Shown: positions 23,535 to 31,426, numbered from the stretch's first letter. The stretch is DNA of 32,008 nucleotides from JAVBMP01 sp031552315 (GCA_031552315.1 JAVBMP010000054.1:1-32008); one strand, 5' to 3'. Numbers and translations are program-made. The notes: generated by a model from the letters alone, not told the origin.

Positions 23535-25160
23535 TCACAGCGGCAGGCGCAAGGTTGCCGTAAGGCCGCAACCGCTTGCTTCCGGGGCGCCTGTCTCTGG
23601 GTCGCCTGTCTCCGGGCCGCATTTTTTTTGGCCGCATTTTTCCGGATATCCTGCTTCCGCGCGGTTTTGCAGCGTAATTTCCCCGTTGTGCAGGTGCATT
23701 ACCTCGCGCACAAAGGGCAGGCCAAGGCCACTGCTTTTTTTGCCGCTTTGCGGGCGGGCAAGGGAATAGAATTTGTCAAACACCTTTGACAGGGCAAAAT
23801 CCGGTATGCCGCTGCCCTGGTCTGTTACGGAAATTTCCAGCCAGTGGCCGTTTTTGTGGGCTTGCAGGGTTATTTTACCGCCGGGGGGTGAAAAATCAAT
23901 GGCATTGCCTATCAGGTTGCCAAGGGCTTGCCCCAGCAACAGCTCATCCGCCTTGAAGGCTGTATTTTCCGGGGCCTGCGCCACAAGTTGCAGGCCCATT
24001 TTTTTGGCCTGCCCGGTAAAGTTTTGGGCCACTTTCAGCAAAAAGTCTTTGGCGTGCAAGGGGCTTTCTTGTATCGACCGCACGTTTTCCAGGCGGGAAA
24101 GTTGCAGCATGCGGTCAATAAGGCTTTGCATGCGTTCAACATCCGCGTCAATGTTGTCCAAAAACTTTTCCGCCGGGCTGTTTTTTCTTTCACCCGCTTC
24201 GCTTTTCATTTCATTTCCGCCGCTTATTTCATCACGCAAAATTTCTGCCGCGCCCTTGATTCCGGTAAGCGGGCTTTTCATTTCATGCGTAAGGGCGCGA
24301 ACATAATCTTCAATGTAATTTTTTCCTTCCAGTTCGGCCCGCATTTCACCCAGGGCGTTGGCCAGTTCCCCAAGTTCTGAACGCCCAAAATGCGGCGGGC
24401 GGGCGTCCTTCCCGGCCCTTACATCCTGCACATAGCGCAGCAGGCCGCGCAAGGGGCGGTTTATCCAGAAGGAAACGGCCACCCCCAGCGCCAGCGCCCC
24501 CAAAGCGGCCAGCATCAGGCTGGAAAACAGCTTTTTCCGGGCAATGGCAATAAAAAGAGAAACGCTGTCCTGCGGCTTGCCCACCGTAACCACCCCGGCC
24601 AGCCCGCCCTGCCGGATGATGGGCGCGGCAACGTAAATGACCGATGACGTTGGGTCGCTTGGCTTAAGCCGGGTGGAACGCGCCCCATACTGCCCGCGCA
24701 AGGTCAAATGCACATCGCGCCAGCGGGAAAAATCCGCCCCTGGCGCGTTGCGGCCGCTGGAATCATAAAGCAGCTTGCCGTCCGCGTCTGTAACATAGAC
24801 CTCTATATCCACCTTGCGCTTTAATGAACCGTAAATCTGCGCGTTCAGGTGCCGGGCCTGCACCGCCAGCATGGCTTCTTGCAGCACGCCGGTATCAAGG
24901 GTTTCACGCAGTACGGCGGGGTTCAGGCCCGGGGCGTTTTGGCCTGGCTGCCCATTCATCCCGCCCATTTCGTTCAGGCCGCCCGTTTCGTTCAGGCCGG
25001 CCAGCATGGCGGCCAGCAGCTCCGCGCAGTCCACCGTGCTTTCTTCAACCGCTTCCAGATAACGGGGGCGTATGTCCTGTGAGACCAGCGTGACCACAAA
25101 GGCGAAGGCCGCGCCCAAAATAAGCAGGTAGCCCAAAATTATGCGCAGGCGCAGGCTCAT
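23535..25160 (-). CDS. creC: CreC-like sensor histidine kinase
   Basis: A 541-residue membrane sensor kinase. TM1 is at about 6-26, a periplasmic sensor domain at 27-210, TM2 at about 211-231, then a HAMP-like segment. The HisKA motif LTHEMKSPLTGIKGAAEIL has the phosphoacceptor His near 292. The N box is LIGNAIDFS (416-424), G1 is DQGSGIP (447-453) and G2 is SSGLGLP (476-482). It pairs with the regulator encoded 2 bases upstream. The CreC assignment rests on the THE(M/L)KSPL..GAAEIL motif and on adjacency to creB and creD. Oddities are an 18-bp duplication in the sensor domain (residues about 55-66) and five pentapeptide repeats in the ATPase domain near the C-terminus (506-530). Confidence 0.88.
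   Translation of the reverse strand: MSLRLRIILGYLLILGAAFAFVVTLVSQDIRPRYLEAVEESTVDCAELLAAMLAGLNETGGLNEMGGMNGQPGQNAPGLNPAVLRETLDTGVLQEAMLAVQARHLNAQIYGSLKRKVDIEVYVTDADGKLLYDSSGRNAPGADFSRWRDVHLTLRGQYGARSTRLKPSDPTSSVIYVAAPIIRQGGLAGVVTVGKPQDSVSLFIAIARKKLFSSLMLAALGALALGVAVSFWINRPLRGLLRYVQDVRAGKDARPPHFGRSELGELANALGEMRAELEGKNYIEDYVRALTHEMKSPLTGIKGAAEILRDEISGGNEMKSEAGERKNSPAEKFLDNIDADVERMQSLIDRMLQLSRLENVRSIQESPLHAKDFLLKVAQNFTGQAKKMGLQLVAQAPENTAFKADELLLGQALGNLIGNAIDFSPPGGKITLQAHKNGHWLEISVTDQGSGIPDFALSKVFDKFYSLARPQSGKKSSGLGLPFVREVMHLHNGEITLQNRAEAGYPEKCGQKKCGPETGDPETGAPEASGCGLTATLRLPL
23571..23645 (-). repeat. Five 15-bp units encoding pentapeptide repeats in creC
   Basis: Seventy-five bases divide into five 15-bp units at 23571, 23586, 23601, 23616 and 23631. 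On the - strand they encode PEKCG, QKKCG, PETGD, PETGA and PEASG. They lie between the G2 box and the last beta strand of the ATPase domain. Unit four includes a run of eight T on the + strand. Confidence 0.8.
24962..24997 (-). repeat. 18-bp tandem duplication in the creC sensor region
   Basis: CGCCCATTTCGTTCAGGC (24962) and CGCCCGTTTCGTTCAGGC (24980) differ at one base. On the - strand they encode two GLNE(T/M)G units in the periplasmic domain just after the helix following TM1. Confidence 0.75.
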
Positions 25161-25162
25161 GG

Positions 25163-25975
25163 CTACAGCACCTCTTCATTCAGGGCGTAACCGGCCCCGC
25201 GCCGGGTGATGAAGGGATCCGGTTCCGGCTCTATGGCCCGGAACTTGGCGCGTAAGGACTTGATGTGCGTATCCACTGTGCGGTCAAGGCTGGGGCTGTC
25301 GCTGTCCCACACCTGCTGCATCAGGGCCTCGCGGGTATGAACCTGCCCCGGCACAGCGGCCAGCAGGGCCAGCAGGCGAAATTCATAACGGGTAAGTTCC
25401 AGTTCCCGCCCCAGGTAAAAGGCCCGCATTCCGGCCCGGTCTATGCGCAGGCGGGGAGGGCGCGCATGGCCGGGATATGCATGGCCGGGATATGAATGGG
25501 CCGGGTGCGAAAGGCCGGGCCGCGCCTGATCCGGAATCCCGCTGCCGGGCAGAGCGTTTGGCCCGTGCGTGTTTGGCCCGCCTGGCCCGCCTTCCGCGCG
25601 TGGGCCGCCCCCGGCCTGACCCCGGCGCAGCACGCTTTTTACGCGGGCCACCAGTTCCCTTGGCGAAAAGGGCTTGGTAATGTAGTCATCCCCGCCAATC
25701 TCCAGCCCCACGATCTTGTCTATTTCATCAGCGCGGGCCGTCAAAAAAATTACCGGCAGGGCGGATGCGCGGCGCAGGGCCTTGCACAGCTCAAACCCGT
25801 TCAAATCCGGCAGGCCCACGTCAAGCACAAGCAGGTCATAATCGCCGCTTTGGGCCAGTTCCAGCCCCGGCAGGCCGCGTGCGCACCAGGCCGTGGCGTA
25901 ACCTTCCCTTTCCAGCGAATGCACAAGGGTGTCGGCAATGGATTGTTCATCTTCAATAATCAGGATTTTGCGCAT
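25163..25975 (-). CDS. creB: CreB-like response regulator
   Basis: A 270-residue OmpR-family regulator. The receiver domain (1-118) has the acidic pair near residue 8-9, the phosphoacceptor Asp52 (LLVLDVGLPDLNG) and Lys101. A winged-helix DNA-binding domain occupies about 178-270 (LTRYEFRLLALLAA, RTVDTHIKSLRAKF, RRGAGYAL). The linker between them (119-176) is unusually long, rich in Gly, Pro and His, and carries a tandem repeat. The ATG at 25975 begins MRKILIIEDE; upstream codons in the same frame are non-coding in character. It precedes creC by 2 bases, forming a creB-creC operon divergent from creD. The operator array in the shared gap suggests autoregulation. Confidence 0.9.
   Translation of the reverse strand: MRKILIIEDEQSIADTLVHSLEREGYATAWCARGLPGLELAQSGDYDLLVLDVGLPDLNGFELCKALRRASALPVIFLTARADEIDKIVGLEIGGDDYITKPFSPRELVARVKSVLRRGQAGGGPRAEGGPGGPNTHGPNALPGSGIPDQARPGLSHPAHSYPGHAYPGHARPPRLRIDRAGMRAFYLGRELELTRYEFRLLALLAAVPGQVHTREALMQQVWDSDSPSLDRTVDTHIKSLRAKFRAIEPEPDPFITRRGAGYALNEEVL
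25465..25509 (-). repeat. 15-bp tandem repeat in the creB linker
   Basis: CATGGCCGGGATATG occurs twice in succession (25465 and 25480) and once diverged (25495). In frame on the - strand it encodes repeated YPGHA within the linker between receiver and DNA-binding domains. Confidence 0.8.
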
Positions 25976-26091
25976 GGGTTTCCCATAATTTTTGTTGTTG
26001 GGCGAATTTACCCTGAAATTTGCCCGTTCGCAAGCCCGCCATATTTTTATGGCAGCCATAAACGGCCTGGGGCGCGGTTTTGCTGGCTTTT

Positions 26092-26172
26092 GTGAAATGT
26101 ATGTGAAGTGACGCGTGCCCACGGTGAAGCGGGGGTGAAGCGTGCGTGAAGCCGGGATGAATTGGGCGTGAA
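26092..26172 (+). promoter_or_regulatory. CreB operator array (Cre tags)
   Basis: GTGAA half-sites start at 26092 and 26103, then at 26124, 26135, 26146, 26157 (as ATGAA) and 26168. Neighbours within each block are exactly 11 bases apart, giving GTGAA-N6-GTGAA. This is the reverse complement of the published Cre tag TTCAC-N6-TTCAC bound by CreB. The array lies in the divergent gap between creB and creD, 76-156 bases before the creD start. A 21-base step separates the two blocks. The repeats are visible; CreB binding is inferred from the match and the neighbouring genes. Confidence 0.88.
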
Positions 26173-26248
26173 TATTGCGCGTTAAGCTTTTTTTGCCTGC
26201 CGGACGTTGTTAGAGCTGTTTCAAACAAACCCGTAAAGGAGAAAACTT

Positions 26249-27679
26249 ATGCGTGACACAGTAAAAAGCTTTAGTAACAAAATTGGGGAAAGCGCCCTTT
26301 TACGCTTTGCCCTGGTGGGTTTTATGATTCTGCTTTTGCAAATTCCCCTTGAAATGGTGGACAGCCTGACCTATGAACGCGCCGATCAGGAATCTGAGGC
26401 CAGAAGCAGGGTAGCCGCCGCCTGGGGCGGCCCCCAGACTGTAAAAGGCCCGCTGCTGGTGGTGCCGTATAGTGTTGCGCGTTGGCGCACGGATTGGGAA
26501 AAAGATAAAAAGGGCAAGGCGGTTGAAGTGCAGTACAAACTGCCTTCAGAAACCCGCTTGCGGGTGTTCCTGCCAAAAGACCTGGAAATAAAAGGGGAAA
26601 TAAAAACAGAAGAGCGTTATTACGGCATTTATACCCGCGTTGTCTATTATGCCCCGTTAAGCCTTGACGGTTACTTCAGCCTGCCGCAACCGGCAGATTT
26701 CGGCTGCGGTGAAGATGCCCCGGAAGAAATTTTTTGGGACAAGGCCTGGATCAGCATAGGCATATCCGATTTGCCCGGCGTTAAAAAAGCCGATCTTGCC
26801 CTGAACGGGCAAAAGCTTGTCGCCCGGCCCGGCACAGAGGCCGACGCCATTCTCGCTTCCGGCCTGCACGCCATTGCCCCGCTTGACCCGCAAAAAAAGG
26901 AGCAGTCTTTTTCCGTGCAGCTTGGTTTGAACGGCAGCGCTGCCATTTATTTTGCCCCGGTGGGAGAAGCCAACCGCATAAGCCTGCACGGGGCCTGGCC
27001 CGCGCCCGGTTTTGGGGGCAGCTTTTTGCCGCGGGAACGCGCAATCGCTGACGACGGCTTCAGCGCCAAATGGGAAATATCCAACCTGGCCCGGCCTTAC
27101 CCGCAGTTTGGCCCGCTTGAGGTCAAGGCCTTCCCCGGCCTTCATAACAGCGCGCCAGACTATACCGCGGCGCTTGCCATAGTGGAGCCGGTTTCCCTGT
27201 ATAGAGTGCTTGAACGGGCCATGAACCACGGTATTTTGTTCATAACCCTCACCTTTGCCGCCTTTTTTGTTTTTGAACTTGTGCGCAAGGCCCGCTTGCA
27301 TCTGGCGCAATACTTTTTGGTAGGCCTTTCTATGGTGGTATTTTACCTGACCCTGCTTTCCCTTTCCGAACATGTGGCCTTTGCGCTGTCTTTTGCGGCG
27401 GCATCAAGCATAACCATAGGCATGATAGCCTGTTACATTGGCGCGGCCTTGCGCAGCTTCAAAAGCGGGCTGGGCATGGCCGGTCTGCTGGGCTTGCTTT
27501 ACGCCAGCCTCTATGCCCTGCTGCATTTGGAAGATATGGCCCTGTTGTTGGGCACCGGGCTGGTGCTGCTGGCCGTGGGGGCCTTGATGTTTGCCACCCG
27601 CAAGCTGCCGGTGCGCAGCTTGCAGCCCGCGGAAAAAGAAGAAAATATCCTTACGGAGGAAGAGGAAAACGTGGTATAA
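26249..27679 (+). CDS. creD: CreD family inner-membrane protein
   Basis: A 476-residue CreD homologue. There is an N-terminal span (about 18-37, LRFALVGFMILLLQIPLEMV), then YERADQESEARSRVAAAWGGPQTVKGPLLVVPY, which is characteristic of the family. A large periplasmic domain runs to about 325. Four or more C-terminal spans follow, and an acidic cytoplasmic tail (EEENILTEEEEN) ends the protein. CreD is the main CreB-induced product in enterics and relatives and is linked to envelope integrity and resistance to some antimicrobials; its biochemical role is not settled. AAGGAG (26236-26241) lies 7 bases before the ATG. The array upstream predicts strong control by CreBC. Confidence 0.93.
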   Translation: MRDTVKSFSNKIGESALLRFALVGFMILLLQIPLEMVDSLTYERADQESEARSRVAAAWGGPQTVKGPLLVVPYSVARWRTDWEKDKKGKAVEVQYKLPSETRLRVFLPKDLEIKGEIKTEERYYGIYTRVVYYAPLSLDGYFSLPQPADFGCGEDAPEEIFWDKAWISIGISDLPGVKKADLALNGQKLVARPGTEADAILASGLHAIAPLDPQKKEQSFSVQLGLNGSAAIYFAPVGEANRISLHGAWPAPGFGGSFLPRERAIADDGFSAKWEISNLARPYPQFGPLEVKAFPGLHNSAPDYTAALAIVEPVSLYRVLERAMNHGILFITLTFAAFFVFELVRKARLHLAQYFLVGLSMVVFYLTLLSLSEHVAFALSFAAASSITIGMIACYIGAALRSFKSGLGMAGLLGLLYASLYALLHLEDMALLLGTGLVLLAVGALMFATRKLPVRSLQPAEKEENILTEEEENVV

Positions 27680-27724
27680 TTTAATAGGTTGTTATTTATA
27701 CTAAAACTGCGTTGATTTTTTGAG

Positions 27725-27785
27725 CGGCCCTTTTTACCCCGTTTTGCCAACCCGCATATCGGAGTAAAACGGGCCGTTATTATTG
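27725..27785 (+). terminator. Probable terminator after creD
   Basis: CCCGTTTT (27738-27745) pairs with AAAACGGG (27766-27773) around a 20-base loop. An alternative stem pairs CGGCCC (27725-27730) with GGGCCG (27771-27776). A T-rich tail (TTATTATTGTTTTT) follows. The two stems share bases, so only one forms at a time. It ends creD transcription most likely; the long loop lowers confidence. Confidence 0.5.
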
Positions 27786-27830
27786 TTTTTGTGAGAAAGC
27801 CTATCTAACTGCGCCGGTTTTGGGCGTTTG

Positions 27831-27859
27831 TTGACAGTGAACTGCATAGGGGGTAATCT
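27831..27859 (+). promoter_or_regulatory. Promoter of the amidohydrolase gene
   Basis: A perfect TTGACA (27831-27836) is separated by 17 bases from TAATCT (27854-27859), a partial -10 match. Transcription would begin about 40 bases before the ATG at 27907. No operator-like repeats were seen here. Confidence 0.5.
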
Positions 27860-27906
27860 TTAATACTCTCCATTATGCCCACGTACCTAATTCAAAGGAA
27901 TTAACC

Positions 27907-29235
27907 ATGAAAATTAAGATGTTGCTCTTTATGTTGTTTGCCATTTTCGCCCTGCCGCTTTCCGGCCTGGCCGATGTTGATGCCAAGGTTACGCTTGAAG
28001 CGCCCTTCAAATACCCGGCGGTAGATGCGCCGGAAAGCAAGGATACCGCATGGTTCAAGTACCTTGATGAAAAAAAGATGATTGAATGGCGGCACTGGCT
28101 GCACCAGCACCCGGAACTTTCTTTTCAGGAAAAGCAGACCAGCGAATTTGTGGTTAATGAACTGAAAAAGTTTGGCAATATAGAAATTTTGCGCCCTACG
28201 GAAACCGGCGTGGTGGGCGTGCTGAAGGGCGGCAAGCCCGGCCCGGTGGTGGCCCTGCGGGCAGACATGGACGCCCTGCCGCTGGATGAAGAGGCCGATG
28301 TGCCCTTCAAGTCACAAACCAAGGGCGTATTCCACGCTTGCGGGCATGACGTTCATACAGCCATGCTGCTTGGCGCGGCCGGCGCCCTTTCCAAAATGCA
28401 GGGTGAACTGCATGGCACCGTGAAGTTTATCTTCCAACCGGCGGAGGAAGCGGGCCGCGTGGACAGCAACGGCAAAACCGTAAGCGGCGCTACTGAGCTG
28501 GTGCGCAGCGGCGTGCTGAACGATGTGAACATGTTTATGGGCGAGCATGTTGTGCCCTTTATCCCCACAAACATGGTGGCCTCGCGGCGCGGGGCGGTGA
28601 CGGCCAGCTATGATGATTATGACATTACCATCACCGGCGTTGGATCCCACGGTTCCACCCCGCACCTTTCCGTTGACCCGGTGATGATAGGCGCGAATAT
28701 TGTGGTGGAACTTAACCAGATTATTTCCCGCAACATTTCCGCGCAGGATCAGGCCGTTATAAGCACCTGCATCTTCCAGGCCGGCACCGCGCCCAACATT
28801 ATACCGCAAACCGCCCGCATTGCCGGCTCCGTACGTTCCTTTACGCCGGAAGTGCGCGCGTTGATTGAAAAACGCATTCGCGCCATTGTGGACGGCCTGT
28901 GCGCGGCGCACGGCGCAAGCTACAAGCTGGACTACATTCCGGGGCAGGATTCCGTGGTGAATGATGACGGCTGCCTTGGGCTGGCCCGTGACGCGGCGGA
29001 AAAATACCTTGGGGAAGGTTCCTTCATAGAACTGCCCTTTGGCATGGCAAGTGAAGACTTTTTTGAATACCAGTCCATTGCCCCGGTGGTCTTTGTCATT
29101 GTGGGCGCGGGCACGGCAGAAGAAGGCTTTGGCGTAATGAACCACAACCCCGGCTTTAAAGCCAGTGACCAATCGCTTATGACAGGGGCCAAACTTTATG
29201 TGGGCTTTGTTCTTGAAGCCCTGAACAAAAAGTAG
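27907..29235 (+). CDS. Exported M20-family amidohydrolase (aminoacylase/HipO-like)
   Basis: A 442-residue zinc-dependent amidohydrolase of the M20D type (hippurate, indole-acetyl-amino-acid or N-acyl amino acid hydrolases). It starts with a signal peptide (1-22, MLLFMLFAIFALPLSGLAD), so it acts in the periplasm. Motifs are WLHQHPELSFQE (64-75), VALRADMDALPLDEE (115-129), HACGHDVHTAMLLGAA (143-158, metal-binding Cys and His), IFQPAEEAG (175-183) and a dimerisation domain with GSHGSTPH. The substrate cannot be told from sequence. AAGGA (27896-27900) precedes the ATG by 6 bases. It has its own promoter-like sequence and appears monocistronic. Confidence 0.9.
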   Translation: MKIKMLLFMLFAIFALPLSGLADVDAKVTLEAPFKYPAVDAPESKDTAWFKYLDEKKMIEWRHWLHQHPELSFQEKQTSEFVVNELKKFGNIEILRPTETGVVGVLKGGKPGPVVALRADMDALPLDEEADVPFKSQTKGVFHACGHDVHTAMLLGAAGALSKMQGELHGTVKFIFQPAEEAGRVDSNGKTVSGATELVRSGVLNDVNMFMGEHVVPFIPTNMVASRRGAVTASYDDYDITITGVGSHGSTPHLSVDPVMIGANIVVELNQIISRNISAQDQAVISTCIFQAGTAPNIIPQTARIAGSVRSFTPEVRALIEKRIRAIVDGLCAAHGASYKLDYIPGQDSVVNDDGCLGLARDAAEKYLGEGSFIELPFGMASEDFFEYQSIAPVVFVIVGAGTAEEGFGVMNHNPGFKASDQSLMTGAKLYVGFVLEALNKK

Positions 29236-29278
29236 CGTGCCTTTTTATGACTTTTCCCTTTTAAGATTGTCGCTTTAC

Positions 29279-29309
29279 GGCGGGCAAAACCCGTCTGCGG
29301 CTTTTTGCC
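29279..29309 (+). terminator. Weak terminator-like structure after the amidohydrolase
   Basis: GGCGGG (29279-29284) can pair with CCCGTC (29290-29295) around CAAAA, with one G-T wobble. A TTTTT run follows at 29302-29306. A competing stem pairs GGCAAAA (29283-29289) with TTTTGCC (29303-29309). The remainder of the gap to 29456 shows an A/T-only dyad (29390-29409) and no clear promoter. Confidence 0.35.
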
Positions 29310-29456
29310 TTGCTGTGGGCTGTGGCGCTTTTGACAACCGCGCTGGAACAAAAAATCTCATTGTGCAACGGCCTTCATTGTGCCATGGTCTTTTTTTATG
29401 CAAAAAAAGCAGCTGATTATTCCAAATGCAAACTGTTATAGGCAAAGTTTGATAAA

Positions 29457-31331
29457 ATGCAAAAAGACAGGCAAAAACAAAATATTACCCGTAGCCGCGC
29501 ATTGGCGGCGCGTATGAACAAGCTGTTGAAAACCAACGCCATGCTGTTGCTTTTTTTCGCTTCAGCCGTGGTTGTTTTTATTATTTCCTTTTCCGCCAGC
29601 CGGGGTATGCGTTCCACCGTGGCCATGCTGGAAGAAAGCACCCAAAAGCAAATGGCCGCGCTTAGCGAGGCCGCCGCGCTTCTGGTGCCGGCGGAAGCGC
29701 TTGAAGGGTTCCTTGCCCCGCAAGATATGCAGCGGCCGGAATACCGGCGGGTAAAGGAAAAGCTGGATAACTTCACCCGGCGTTCGCAGGTAAGGTTCAC
29801 CTACTACATGCGCCTTGATGGGCAGACAAACATGATGCAGTTTGTGGTGGACAACGTGCTGGACCCGGAAGGCGCTTCCGACGGGCTGGACAGCCCCCAG
29901 GTGCAGCGGGAAGCCGGGCCGGATATTGCCCTTTCCGGCCGGACGCATGTTGTGGAACTGGGCAACTATTCCCAGGGCTGGGACGGGCTTTTGACGGCCT
30001 GGTCGCCGGTTTACCGGGCAGACGGCACGCTTTCCAACCTGGTGGCCGGGGTAGACATGCAGGATGTTTACCTGAAAAAGGCCATGGACGACATGCACCG
30101 CCTGGCTGTTTTGCTTGTGGGTTCAATGCTGATAGCGCTGGTTTCTTGCGCCCTTTGCCTTTATTTTTACCGCCGCCAGGCGCACAACGCGGACTGCGCC
30201 AATGAGGCGAAAAGTTCCTTCCTTTCCCGTATGAGCCATGAAATACGCACCCCCATGAACGGCATCATGGGCCTTTGCGGCATGGCCCAGCGCAGTAACG
30301 ACATAACAAAAATCCGGGAATATCTTGGCAATATAGACACCGCGTCCCAGCATTTGCGCCACCTGGTGGATGACGTGCTGGACATCGCCAAAATAGAATC
30401 CGGCAAGGTCTATCTGGAATACATAGACATAAATCTTGAAAACGAGCTTGAACAAATTGAAAAAATTATTCAGCCCCAGTATTACGCCAAAAAACAGAAG
30501 TTCACGGCGCGGCTGAACCCGGATATTCCGCCAGACCTTTTGTGCCCGTCCGTGCACTTGCGGCAGGTAATTATAAACCTGCTTTCCAACGCCATAAAAT
30601 TCACCCCGGAAGGCGGCAACATACGGCTTGAGGCCCGCCTGCTTGAAACAACCGGCAACAAGTGCAATCTGGAATGGCGCGTTAAAGATGACGGCATAGG
30701 CATAGACAAGGAAAACAGCAAAAAAATATTTGACGCCTTTGAACAAAGCGACGTAAGCACCACCCGCCAATATGGCGGAACCGGCCTTGGCCTTGCCATT
30801 TCCAAACAGCTTGTCAAAATGATGGGGGGCGCCATTCGGGTAGAAAGCGCCCCCGGGCAGGGCAGCGAATTTATTTTCAACATCTGGGCCGAAAAAAGCA
30901 GCGCCGCCCCGCAACCCGGCATCAGCAAGGAACAGATGGACGCGCCGCTTGACCTTGCCGGCAAGCATATTCTGCTGGTTGAAGATTCTGAACTTAACCA
31001 GATAGTTTGTGAAGACCTGCTGACCAGCCACGGCGCAAGCGTTGCCATTGCGAATAACGGCAAAGCCGGGCTGGACGCCTGGCTGGCCAACCCGGAAAAG
31101 TTTGACGCCATTTTGATGGATATTCAAATGCCTGTTATGGACGGCTATGAGGCCACCCGGCAAATACGCGCGGCAGAGGGGGGCAAGGGCCGCGTGCCCA
31201 TAATAGCCCTTAGCGCCAATGTGTTCATGGAAGATATTGAAAAATGCCTGAAAGCGGGCATGGACGCCCACCTTGGCAAACCCATGGATATTGAAAAAAT
31301 AAAAGAAGTGTTTCTTCGCCTGCTGGGGTAA
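29457..31331 (+). CDS. Hybrid sensor histidine kinase/response regulator
   Basis: A 624-residue membrane-bound hybrid kinase. TM1 is at about 28-46, an extracytoplasmic sensor (47-215) has a Cache/PAS-like appearance (FTYYMRLDGQTNMMQFVVDN, WSPVYRADGTLSNLVAGVD), and TM2 is at about 216-238. HisKA has FLSRMSHEIRTPMNGIMG with His near 261. The ATPase domain has INLLSNAIKFTPEGG, DDGIGI and GGTGLGLAISK. A C-terminal receiver (503-620) has Asp555 in LMDIQMPVMDGYEATRQI and Lys608. No DNA-binding regulator is adjacent, so the output partner is unknown. The start is uncertain: ATG at 29457 lacks a good ribosome binding site, and an ATG at 29514 would still keep TM1. Confidence 0.92.
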   Translation: MQKDRQKQNITRSRALAARMNKLLKTNAMLLLFFASAVVVFIISFSASRGMRSTVAMLEESTQKQMAALSEAAALLVPAEALEGFLAPQDMQRPEYRRVKEKLDNFTRRSQVRFTYYMRLDGQTNMMQFVVDNVLDPEGASDGLDSPQVQREAGPDIALSGRTHVVELGNYSQGWDGLLTAWSPVYRADGTLSNLVAGVDMQDVYLKKAMDDMHRLAVLLVGSMLIALVSCALCLYFYRRQAHNADCANEAKSSFLSRMSHEIRTPMNGIMGLCGMAQRSNDITKIREYLGNIDTASQHLRHLVDDVLDIAKIESGKVYLEYIDINLENELEQIEKIIQPQYYAKKQKFTARLNPDIPPDLLCPSVHLRQVIINLLSNAIKFTPEGGNIRLEARLLETTGNKCNLEWRVKDDGIGIDKENSKKIFDAFEQSDVSTTRQYGGTGLGLAISKQLVKMMGGAIRVESAPGQGSEFIFNIWAEKSSAAPQPGISKEQMDAPLDLAGKHILLVEDSELNQIVCEDLLTSHGASVAIANNGKAGLDAWLANPEKFDAILMDIQMPVMDGYEATRQIRAAEGGKGRVPIIALSANVFMEDIEKCLKAGMDAHLGKPMDIEKIKEVFLRLLG

Positions 31332-31360
31332 CGCGGCAGGGCGGTGTTGGCCTTGAAACG

Positions 31361-31426
31361 AGTTTGGCACGGGTTTAAAAGCGGGTTGGCACGAAATTAG
31401 AGGCGGGTTGGCACGGGCTTAAAGGC
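31361..31426 (+). repeat. 22-bp tandem repeat upstream of the YjbR-family gene
   Basis: Three adjacent 22-bp units start at 31361, 31383 and 31405, all sharing the core TTGGCACG followed by an A/T/G-rich half. Unit three ends 8 bases before the ATG at 31435, and its AAAGGC could act as a weak ribosome binding site. Confidence 0.8.

Noticed and set aside
25976..26122. N-terminal extension of creB beyond 25975
   Set aside because: The extension runs through the operator array region, lacks a ribosome binding site, and precedes the family start MRKILIIEDE.
29331..29360. TTGACA at 29331 as promoter of the hybrid kinase
   Set aside because: The -10 candidate (AATCTC) is poor and the distance to the gene is long; not supported.
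29390..29409. A/T-only dyad CTTTTTTT-ATGC-AAAAAAAG as a terminator
   Set aside because: The stem lacks GC pairs and no T-run follows; likely simple sequence.
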